A stretch of 19,697 bases of DNA, from positions 1 to 19,697 of the forward strand of contig JAFLCF010000076.1 of the NCBI GenBank assembly GCA_017303735.1, read 5' to 3'. Positions 7,612 through 13,135 of the stretch are shown here, in pieces. The DNA is from Anaerolineae bacterium (GTDB lineage Bacteria; Chloroflexota; Anaerolineae; Anaerolineales; Villigracilaceae). The stretch's first letter is position 1. Every line of letters begins with the position of its first letter. Under the pieces are notes generated by a model. It worked only from the letters and a program-made list of their open reading frames with translations, was not told where the DNA came from and searched no databases. The translations under genes and the position numbers were made by a program.

Positions 7612-7881
7612 ATGTGTACCATGATCGTTGAAAAAGTAAAAATCGAAGGCAGTGGAAAAGGGTTAAATGGCTGGTTCAAACTCGAACAGGCAAATGTTTC
7701 GTATGACCATCCTTTCGATGCGCCTTACGAACACGCGTTGAATATCGATTTTGTGAACGAATCGCAGGGAGTAGGCGCACGAGTTGCCGTGGAGTTGAGC
7801 GAACAGGCGGCACGCGAACTGGTTCGCACCATTCTGGGAGTTTTAGATCAGGCAGAGGCGGGCGGACATCTGGAAAAATAA
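7612..7881 (+). CDS. Small conserved protein (DUF6295-like)
   Basis: An 89-residue protein starts MCTMIVEKVKIEGSGKGLNG and resembles the small family listed, as far as I recall, as DUF6295. It looks like a soluble alpha/beta protein: two strands, then HALNIDFVNESQGVGARVAVELS and a C-terminal helix. No catalytic motif is evident. AAGGAG overlaps the stop codon of the hydrolase gene 11 bases upstream, so the two are surely translated from one mRNA and may act together. Function is unknown. A strong terminator follows at once. Confidence 0.85.
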   Translation: MCTMIVEKVKIEGSGKGLNGWFKLEQANVSYDHPFDAPYEHALNIDFVNESQGVGARVAVELSEQAARELVRTILGVLDQAEAGGHLEK

Positions 7882-7888
7882 GCCGTAA

Positions 7889-7918
7889 AAAAAAGACTCC
7901 CGTTTGGGAGTCTTTTTT
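7889..7918. terminator. Bidirectional intrinsic terminator
   Basis: The 7-bp core GACTCCC/GGGAGTC is extended by A/T pairs to a 13-bp stem (7889-7901 with 7906-7918), with a GTTT loop and T-runs on both strands. On the plus strand it closes the hydrolase operon. On the minus strand it lies 2 bases after the 3' end of tRNA-Gln and terminates that transcript. Confidence 0.92.
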
Positions 7919-7920
7919 AG

Positions 7921-7991
7921 CTGGGGAACCTGGATTCGAACCAAGATACTATCCTCCAGAGGGATATGTCCTGCCATTGGACGATTCCCCA
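7921..7991 (-). tRNA. tRNA-Gln, anticodon CUG
   Basis: A 71-base cloverleaf reads cleanly on the minus strand. It has acceptor TGGGGAA/TTCCCCA, D stem GTCC/GGAC, anticodon stem TATCC/GGATA with loop CTCTGGA (anticodon CTG at 7957-7959), and T arm CTTGG-TTCGAAT-CCAGG. The discriminator base is G73, as usual in tRNA-Gln. The CCA end is not encoded. A promoter lies just upstream and a terminator directly downstream, so the gene stands alone. Its partner enzyme, glutaminyl-tRNA synthetase, is encoded about 570 bases away. Confidence 0.95.
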
Positions 7992-8011
7992 CCATTTTTC
8001 CAGCGGGCGGT

Positions 8012-8040
8012 ATTTTATCATGCACATCCGTATGGTGCAA
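8012..8040 (-). promoter_or_regulatory. Promoter of tRNA-Gln
   Basis: On the minus strand TTGCAC (8035-8040) and TAAAAT (8012-8017) are 17 bases apart. The -10 box lies about 20 bases before the mature tRNA 5' end, a normal distance for a short 5' leader. Confidence 0.6.
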
Positions 8041-8062
8041 GTGACTTTTTGGAAAGAAATTC

Positions 8063-8398
8063 TTACTTTGAGCGGGCGGTTCGGCGGGTGCTTTCTTCCA
8101 TTTCAAGCAAAATGAGAAGCCCGTGTTGAACAAATTTCAAGCCGAAAAAGTAAACAATGCCGGGCGTCCACATGGTTAGATACGGGTTGAAAAAGCTCAT
8201 CAAGTCAATAAGCGACATACCCTTTTGATAGAACAAACCGGTGGCAAGCTGAATCGCAAATTGTGTAAAAGATAGAATAAATACGATCAAATTGGCAATG
8301 AGCACGACCCAGGCAAAAATGCCCGCCCAGTGTGCGATCTTCAAAATGGCGCTTTTTTCAATAAAAGAGCCATAAAAAGGGGCTTGTTTTTCTTCCAT
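8063..8398 (-). CDS. Small membrane protein of unknown function
   Basis: The 111-residue protein starts MEEKQAPFYGSFIEKSAIL. It has a hydrophobic span IFAWVVLIANLIVFILSF and one or two more toward the end (LTMWTPGIVYFFGLKFVQH, GLLILLEM), then a basic tail TRRTARSK. I recognise no family; it looks like an integral membrane protein with two to three segments. The ATG at 8398 is preferred because AAGGAG lies 8 bases upstream; a TTG two codons earlier is only 2 bases from it. The gene is divergent from glnS, with their regulatory regions between them. It is followed after 71 bases by tRNA-Gln on the same strand. Confidence 0.75.
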   Translation of the reverse strand: MEEKQAPFYGSFIEKSAILKIAHWAGIFAWVVLIANLIVFILSFTQFAIQLATGLFYQKGMSLIDLMSFFNPYLTMWTPGIVYFFGLKFVQHGLLILLEMEESTRRTARSK

Positions 8399-8437
8399 AT
8401 ACAATTCTCCTTTGATGGTTTCACAATTATACTAAGT

Positions 8438-8443
8438 TATAAT
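8438..8443 (+). promoter_or_regulatory. Possible -10 box upstream of glnS
   Basis: A perfect TATAAT lies 121 bases before the glnS start. The nearest -35-like TTGATG (8412-8417) is 20 bases away, longer than usual, so the promoter call is weak. The transcript would have a leader of about 115 bases containing the hairpin at 8451-8498. Confidence 0.4.
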
Positions 8444-8450
8444 TGGCACA

Positions 8451-8498
8451 AGCCTGACGCGTTCAGCGTGGAAAATGTTCCTGAAACGCTGGCAGGCT
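8451..8498 (+). other. Two-stem hairpin in the glnS leader
   Basis: AGCCTG (8451-8456) pairs with CAGGCT (8493-8498), and CAGCGT (8464-8469) pairs with ACGCTG (8486-8491) inside it. No T-run follows, so it is not a terminator. No known riboswitch or T-box pattern was recognised. Confidence 0.35.
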
Positions 8499-8564
8499 CA
8501 ATGTCCAGAAAAAGAGGCGGTGTACTTCATCCGCTTAAATCCAAGACGAAGGTTATTTCAAAGA

Positions 8565-10241
8565 ATGAGTCCAGAAGAGAACAACAAACCAACCGACTTT
8601 CTCCGTGAAGCAGTGGCTGAAGATCTGAAGAACGGGCGTTTCAACTACGTCCGCACACGCCTGCCTCCTGAGCCGAATGGATATTTGCACATTGGGCATG
8701 TGAAAGCGTTCATGATCGACTATCTCGTTGCCAAGGAAAATGGCGGCGAATTGGTGCTGCGCTTTGATGATACCAACCCCGCCAAAGAAGAGACCGAGTT
8801 TGTAGAAGCCATTGAAGAAGATGCTCGCTGGCTTGGCATTGAGTGGGTAAAAGTAACGTATGCCTCAGATTATTTTGGTTTGCTTTACGATTGGGCAGTG
8901 CAGTTGGTGAAAAAAGGGCTTGCCTATGTGGACGATCAAACGCCTGAGGAAGTAAGCGCCAATCGCGGCACTTTGACACAGCCCGGCAAGAACTCTCCCT
9001 TCCGTGACCGTTCAGTGGAAGAAAATTTAGACTTGCTTGAACGCATGAAGAATGGCGAGTTCCCAGATGGCTCGCGCATCTTGCGTGCAAAGATAGATAT
9101 GGCACACCCGAACATCAACATGCGTGACCCGGCGATGTATCGCATTATTCATAATCCGCCGCATCACCGCACAGGAGATGCATGGAAGATCTACCCGATG
9201 TACGATTGGTCTCATGGGCAGAACGACTCGATGGAAGGCATTACGCATTCCTTGTGTTCGCTCGAGTATGAAAATCATCGCCCGCTGTATGAATGGTTCC
9301 TCGATCAGCTCGGGGTTTTTAAGCCACGTCAGATCGAGTTTGCGCGTTTGAACATGAACTACACGGTGATGAGCAAGCGCAAGCTGCGCCGGTTAGTCGA
9401 AGAGAAATTGGTCAATGGCTGGGATGATCCGCGCATGCCCACTTTGCGCGGCATGCGTCGCCGCGGCTACACAGCAGAAGCCATTCTGGATTTTATTCGC
9501 CGTGTGGGTGTGGCAAAGAACTACAGCGTGAGCGATGTGGCATTGCTGGAAGAATGCGTGCGCGATGATCTAAACAAACGCTCTCTGCGCCGAATGGCGG
9601 TCATTCGTCCGCTTAAGGTAGTGATCGATAACTACCCCGACGATCTCGTGGAAGAAATGGATGCGGTCAATAACCCGGAAGACCCTTCGGCGGGTACGCG
9701 CAAAGTTCCGTTTTCAAAAGTCATTTATATTGAGCAGGATGACTTCCGTGAAGTGCCGCCGCCCAAGTATCACCGTCTTTTCCCAGGCAATGAAGTGCGC
9801 CTGCGCTATGCGTATTTCATCAAATGTACCGAAGTTGTAAAAGATGGAGATGGAAATGTGATCGAAGTCCATGCGACTTATGACCCCACCACCCGCGGCG
9901 GTGATGCACAAGATGGGCGCAAGGTCAAATCCACGATCCATTGGGTGTCGGCGAAACATGCCAAAGAAGTGGAAGTGCGCATGTACGACCGCCTCTTCAA
10001 CAAAGAAAACCCGGAAGAAGGCGATGAAGGCTTCCTTAACTGTTTGAATCCCAATTCATTGGAAGTGCTCACTGGGTATGTGGAACCGGCTCTTGCCTCG
10101 GCTGAAACTGGTTCTCGCTTCCAATTTGAGCGCCTCGGCTATTTCTGTGTGGACAAAGAATCCACGTCTGAAAAACCGGTCTTCAACCTGACGGTAAACT
10201 TGAAAGACACTTGGTCGAAGATGGAGAAAAAGGCAAAGTAG
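8565..10241 (+). CDS. glnS: Glutaminyl-tRNA synthetase
   Basis: The 558-residue protein matches the usual bacterial GlnRS length (about 550). It charges tRNA-Gln directly with glutamine. The N-terminal [20 protein letters not shown] block contains the class I HIGH motif at residues 42-45. [11 protein letters not shown] follows, as in GlnRS, then the [19 protein letters not shown] region. The KMSKS equivalent is VMSKRKL near residue 268. The C-terminal half is the two-barrel anticodon-binding domain. I chose the ATG at 8565 because the conserved protein begins a few residues later. The frame stays open upstream to 8475, but that part does not resemble GlnRS. The Shine-Dalgarno is weak. Its tRNA-Gln(CUG) gene lies close by. 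Confidence 0.96.
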   Translation: MSPEENNKPTDFLREAVAEDLKNGRFNYVRTRLPPEPNGYLHIGHVKAFMIDYLVAKENGGELVLRFDDTNPAKEETEFVEAIEEDARWLGIEWVKVTYASDYFGLLYDWAVQLVKKGLAYVDDQTPEEVSANRGTLTQPGKNSPFRDRSVEENLDLLERMKNGEFPDGSRILRAKIDMAHPNINMRDPAMYRIIHNPPHHRTGDAWKIYPMYDWSHGQNDSMEGITHSLCSLEYENHRPLYEWFLDQLGVFKPRQIEFARLNMNYTVMSKRKLRRLVEEKLVNGWDDPRMPTLRGMRRRGYTAEAILDFIRRVGVAKNYSVSDVALLEECVRDDLNKRSLRRMAVIRPLKVVIDNYPDDLVEEMDAVNNPEDPSAGTRKVPFSKVIYIEQDDFREVPPPKYHRLFPGNEVRLRYAYFIKCTEVVKDGDGNVIEVHATYDPTTRGGDAQDGRKVKSTIHWVSAKHAKEVEVRMYDRLFNKENPEEGDEGFLNCLNPNSLEVLTGYVEPALASAETGSRFQFERLGYFCVDKESTSEKPVFNLTVNLKDTWSKMEKKAK

Positions 10242-10246
10242 ACTTG

Positions 10247-10753
10247 ATGATAAAAAAAATCCTCTCGAGAAGATTGGTAATTTGCATAGGTGTAGTCATT
10301 TTTATTACAGCCTGTGCACCGCAAGCGCCTGCCACCCCCACCACAGACGTGATCGGTACAACCGCCGCTCAACTGGCGGCTCAGATGTTAACTCAAACGG
10401 CTGGGGCAGTCACACCAACACCACTCCCGCCGACAGAGACGCCCACACCAGAATTTACCGCAACTCCTGAAGTGCCGACCGATAAACCAGTGATTGAACC
10501 GCCTAATGTAACCACCTTCGCAGGTTGTTATACAGGTCCCGGTGACAACTACACATTAGTCAGTAATATTGACCCCAGCATCCGAAAAGCAGGCAGACAG
10601 GTCGTTACCATTCTCGGTATCGGAAGCGTTCCAGGTTGGTATATCATCCGAAATCCGTACTTTAACAATCCGTGTTGGATCAAGGCAGAGAATCTCAATG
10701 TTGACCCCAATATGGATATGACGCAGTTCCCAACCATGACACCTCCTCCGTAA
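10247..10753 (+). CDS. Lipoprotein with Thr/Pro-rich linker and SH3-like domain
   Basis: The 168-residue protein begins with a lipoprotein signal: basic start MIKKILSRR, hydrophobic core, then lipobox ITAC with the acylated Cys at residue 23. A spacer rich in Thr and Pro (TPTPLPPTETPTPEFTATPE, about residues 57-80) should reach out from the membrane. After it comes a compact domain (about 87-160: CYTGPGDNYTLVSNID, IGSVPGWYIIRNP, PCWIKAENL) resembling a bacterial SH3-type domain with two cysteines that could form a disulfide. Such proteins are common in Anaerolineae and are thought to bind cell-surface material. It follows glnS by 5 bases, with a weak Shine-Dalgarno. The role is unknown. Confidence 0.85.
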   Translation: MIKKILSRRLVICIGVVIFITACAPQAPATPTTDVIGTTAAQLAAQMLTQTAGAVTPTPLPPTETPTPEFTATPEVPTDKPVIEPPNVTTFAGCYTGPGDNYTLVSNIDPSIRKAGRQVVTILGIGSVPGWYIIRNPYFNNPCWIKAENLNVDPNMDMTQFPTMTPPP

Positions 10754-10787
10754 ATGAGGTGCCGCGCAAATCATCTGCCCAACTGTT

Positions 10788-10798
10788 GGTGCTATAAT
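10788..10798 (+). promoter_or_regulatory. Extended -10 promoter for the 71-residue protein
   Basis: TATAAT at 10793-10798 is preceded by TGC (10790-10792), an extended -10 element, which explains why no good -35 box is seen. The start codon is 23 bases downstream, with AAAGGAG between. Confidence 0.55.
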
Positions 10799-10821
10799 TT
10801 GTTCAAGTAAAGGAGTATTCC

Positions 10822-11037
10822 ATGAGCGAAACAAAACGCAAATCCATGAAAGATAAACTTCCGCCTGAGGCGTTGGAGCATATGAAAGCTGCGCGTGATG
10901 AAATGCGCAAGAGCATGGAGACCATCCTGCCGCCCGGCTTTCTGGAACACCGCCGCGCCGCCCGCAAGGAAGCGCTGCTCGCCTTCCGCAGTTTGATCGA
11001 TGCTGCCATCAAGAAAACAGAAGAAAAATCTTCATAA
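10822..11037 (+). CDS. Small helical protein with an internal duplication, unknown function
   Basis: A 71-residue, highly charged protein that should be almost wholly helical. Two related segments follow each other: LPPEALEHMKAARDEMRKSM and LPPGFLEHRRAARKEALLAF, sharing LPP..LEH..AAR.E in register, so the protein probably arose by duplication and may form a helical hairpin. The ATG at 10822 has AAAGGAG upstream, an extended -10 promoter lies at 10790-10798, and a terminator follows, so it is a complete one-gene unit. I do not recognise a family; the charge pattern would fit a nucleic-acid or membrane-surface binder, but that is a guess. Confidence 0.8.
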   Translation: MSETKRKSMKDKLPPEALEHMKAARDEMRKSMETILPPGFLEHRRAARKEALLAFRSLIDAAIKKTEEKSS

Positions 11038-11040
11038 AGC

Positions 11041-11073
11041 AAAACTCCCAGCCAAATGGCTGGGAGTTTTTTT
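11041..11073. terminator. Intrinsic terminator shared by convergent genes
   Basis: A 13-bp stem (11041-11053 with 11058-11070, core CTCCCAGCC/GGCTGGGAG) with an AAAT loop and T-run to 11073. A-runs on the other side give a T-run on the minus strand as well. The stop codon of the convergent UbiB-like gene begins at the very next base, so the element probably ends both transcripts. Confidence 0.9.
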
Positions 11074-12762
11074 CTACCGAAACGGACGTTTTCCACGTAC
11101 GAGGAAAAGCGTGTAAAACAAGGCAACTCCCGCACCGCCAAATAGACCTTGCCCAAGCAGAGCATGACTATCATATAAAATCGCACCCGCGATCAACAGC
11201 CCCAAAAACACGATCCCACCTGTCAAGCGATTAACCGACCTCTCCAAGTAACTGATCTGCAAATTGACCAGCGGCGCTTCCACGTTCAACTGTCCGCGCT
11301 CGATGCGCCCGAGGACACGCTCTGCCCTGCCGGGGATGGCGATCAGGGCCTTGAAAAAATCTCCAGCTTCGTTTAAGAAAGTATCAAAGACCGAGCCGCC
11401 TTCGCCCTCAGTCAATTTCTTCGCATACGGCGCAATTTGCAGCCACAAGTTGAAATCGGCATTCAAGCCAGTACACATTCCCGAAAGAATGCCTATTGTC
11501 CTTCCCAGAATCAACAGATTCTCAGGCAGTTGAAACGGCATGGTAGACATCAACTCGCGGAACTGCAGACCGAATTTCATCATGTCACGATGTTCGATAT
11601 TGCGTAGTTCGTTCATGCTCATGCCCCAGAAACGGTCGAAGACTTGGGCACTGGCTTCTTCCAGGAGTTTCGTGTTTGCACTCGGCAGCAAGACTCCGAG
11701 TGTTTTGTACGCTTGGATCAAACGCGATGAATCCTGCAAACCTACTGCAATAATAGTTTCACGCAAACCTTCCACCAGTTTTTCGGGCATGCGCCCAACC
11801 ATGCCGAAGTCAATAAAGGTCAGGCGGAATTTCGTTGAGCCGTCTTCCTCTTTTTCGTTCAAGGGTAGGATGAACAAATTACCGGGGTGCGGGTCGGCAT
11901 GGAAAAATCCGTCTTCAAAAATCTGTTTTAAATATGTAGCCAGCAAACGGTCTGCTACTTTGGCACGACTAATACCCGCTTCTGTAATGGCGTCATAATC
12001 TGTGATCTTGATGGAGGTGACATCTTCCAATGTCAGCGCACGACGAGTGGTGCGATTCCATACAACACGTGGGACGTGGACATTTTCATCATCTTTGAAG
12101 TTGGCTGCAAAGGTTTCGGCGTTTTTGCCCTCTGAGAGATAATCCAACTCTGCATTCAAAACTGCGGCGAATTCCTCCACAATTGCAGAGACATCCACCC
12201 GGTCGCTGACGGGTTTGTAGCGCTTGAGCCAGCCACCCACCACCCGTATCGCGGACATGTCCACTTCGACAATCTGCTCGATGTTCGGACGGAGGATTTT
12301 CACTACGACATTTTCAAAACCCATCGCATCGGCTTCGTTGGGAAGCAACGTTGCGCGGTGGACTTGTCCCAACGAGGCGGCGGCGACGGGTTCTTTCTCA
12401 AAGGTAAGAAAAACTTTTTCGATGGCAGAACCAAGCTCGAGTTCGGTCTGGAGGCGGATGGGTTCGTAGTCCACAGGCGGAACTTCATCCTGCAATCCAG
12501 AAAGTTCATCCGTGATCTCTGGCGGCAGCACATCCAAACGCGCCGAAAGGAACTGACCCACTTTGATCATCACGCCGCCAAGGCGAATTGCCAGGGCGCG
12601 GAAACGAATGGCAATGTTTTGCAGCCGTCGCGGACGAGTATTTTTTGCCCAAGCGCCGAGCCCAATGCGGCGCAAGAAAATATCCCAGAAAACAATGCTC
12701 GCCGTGACGCGGGCAAAGAACAGAACGATGCGCCAATAACGCACACGTAAAATGGTTTTCAT
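11074..12762 (-). CDS. ABC1/UbiB (AarF) family atypical kinase-like protein
   Basis: The 562-residue protein shows the UbiB-family marks. The KVGQ motif lies at 67-70 (VMIKVGQFLSARLDVLP), the alanine-rich loop AAASLGQVHRA at 127-137, the ATP lysine VVVKILRP at about 155, and ELDY at 205-208. The catalytic HADPHPGN is at 288-295 and DFG at 318-320 (FIDFGMVGRMPEK). Two C-terminal membrane segments follow (GGIVFLGLLIAGAILYDSHA and a last one before RGKRPFR). The family supports isoprenoid quinone synthesis or lipid handling at the membrane through an unusual ATPase/kinase fold; the substrate here is unknown. The ATG at 12762 has GGAGG 4 bases upstream; an ATG five codons earlier would include that site in the protein. 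Confidence 0.93.
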   Translation of the reverse strand: MKTILRVRYWRIVLFFARVTASIVFWDIFLRRIGLGAWAKNTRPRRLQNIAIRFRALAIRLGGVMIKVGQFLSARLDVLPPEITDELSGLQDEVPPVDYEPIRLQTELELGSAIEKVFLTFEKEPVAAASLGQVHRATLLPNEADAMGFENVVVKILRPNIEQIVEVDMSAIRVVGGWLKRYKPVSDRVDVSAIVEEFAAVLNAELDYLSEGKNAETFAANFKDDENVHVPRVVWNRTTRRALTLEDVTSIKITDYDAITEAGISRAKVADRLLATYLKQIFEDGFFHADPHPGNLFILPLNEKEEDGSTKFRLTFIDFGMVGRMPEKLVEGLRETIIAVGLQDSSRLIQAYKTLGVLLPSANTKLLEEASAQVFDRFWGMSMNELRNIEHRDMMKFGLQFRELMSTMPFQLPENLLILGRTIGILSGMCTGLNADFNLWLQIAPYAKKLTEGEGGSVFDTFLNEAGDFFKALIAIPGRAERVLGRIERGQLNVEAPLVNLQISYLERSVNRLTGGIVFLGLLIAGAILYDSHALLGQGLFGGAGVALFYTLFLVRGKRPFR

Positions 12763-12832
12763 GAAGCCTCCATGCATGGTAATTGTAGTCCGATTGTTGG
12801 GATTGTCAGGATGACGAATATCGTGAATCTCC

Positions 12833-12862
12833 TTGACAACTCATCGTACTCTCATGTAAACT
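12833..12862 (+). promoter_or_regulatory. Promoter of the ABC exporter leader
   Basis: A perfect TTGACA (12833-12838) is followed after 18 bases by TAAACT (12857-12862). It is the best sigma-70-type -35 box in the window. It reads into the 23-codon leader ORF and the terminator at 13003-13033. Confidence 0.7.
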
Positions 12863-12903
12863 GCAAAGGTAATTAAATTTCAAAAGAAAGGAGCGCACTT
12901 CAA

Positions 12904-12975
12904 ATGCTATTGTCTCGTATCAACAAACTGCAACGAATAATCTACCTCCCCGAAGTGCGCCTATTGACCGTTTAA
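12904..12975 (+). CDS. 23-residue leader peptide upstream of the ABC exporter
   Basis: ATG at 12904, stop TAA at 12973-12975, encoding MLLSRINKLQRIIYLPEVRL followed by LTV. A full Shine-Dalgarno AAAGGAG (12887-12893) lies 10 bases upstream and a strong promoter 42 bases further back, so the frame is placed to be translated. Codons 17-19 (GAA GTG CGC, 12952-12960) form part of a stretch that can pair either with the region in front of the ATG or with the terminator just downstream. This suggests a regulatory leader peptide, in the manner of bmrB ahead of the Bacillus bmrCD exporter. The peptide itself matches no family I know. A small independent peptide or sRNA is the alternative. Confidence 0.6.
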   Translation: MLLSRINKLQRIIYLPEVRLLTV

Positions 12976-13002
12976 TCACGGCTCGATTTCCTGTGTCTTT
13001 CC

Positions 13003-13033
13003 AAAACACGGCGCACCTGCGCCGTGTTTTTTT
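13003..13033 (+). terminator. Intrinsic terminator in front of the ABC exporter genes
   Basis: A 12-bp stem (AAAACACGGCGC, 13003-13014, with GCGCCGTGTTTT, 13019-13030), loop ACCT, and T-run 13027-13033. It lies 28 bases after the stop of the leader ORF and about 100 bases before the first exporter gene, with no other gene ahead of it except that ORF. Confidence 0.92.
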
Positions 13034-13046
13034 ATTGTCTTAATTA

Positions 13047-13112
13047 ACCGCCAAGCCCGCGAAGATCGCGAAGAAATTCTTTAAACTTAGCGCCCTTAGC
13101 GCTCTTCGCGGT
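13047..13112. repeat. Palindromic element of 3 + 3 nine-base units
   Basis: The left arm is three exact nine-base units ACCGCCAAG, CCCGCGAAG, ATCGCGAAG (13047-13073). The right arm is three inverted units CTTAGCGCC, CTTAGCGCT, CTTCGCGGT (13086-13112). A 12-base A/T-rich loop (13074-13085) separates them. The consensus is NNCGCNAAG. It lies just before the first exporter gene. Similar elements stand in the next gaps. Confidence 0.85.
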
Positions 13113-13135
13113 AAAGAAATCTTTTGGTAATCAAC

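Larger units (their letters stand above)
12887..13033 (+). promoter_or_regulatory. Candidate transcription attenuator with alternative pairings
   Basis: Segment 1 is GCGCACTTC (12893-12901), between Shine-Dalgarno and ATG. Segment 2 is GAAGTGCGCC (12952-12961), inside the leader ORF. Segment 3 is GGCGCAC (13010-13016), in the left arm and loop of the terminator. Segments 1 and 2 pair over 9 bp; segments 2 and 3 pair over 7 bp (12955-12961). The two pairings exclude each other, and the second destroys the terminator hairpin. Confidence 0.6.

Noticed and set aside
8451..8564. T-box riboswitch ahead of glnS
   Set aside because: No T-box sequence, no specifier loop and no terminator were found.
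8475..8564. 30-residue N-terminal extension of GlnRS
   Set aside because: The frame is open, but the sequence is unlike GlnRS, overlaps the leader hairpin, and the ATG at 8565 gives the normal protein length.
11540..11998. 152-codon open frame on the plus strand opposite the UbiB-like gene
   Set aside because: It is antisense to conserved kinase motifs, with no ribosome site or promoter.
12860..13035. 6S RNA or other known structural RNA for the small transcript
   Set aside because: The expected long closing stem with a central bubble is absent; the ORF with ribosome site and the competing pairings fit a leader better. A separate sRNA cannot be fully excluded.
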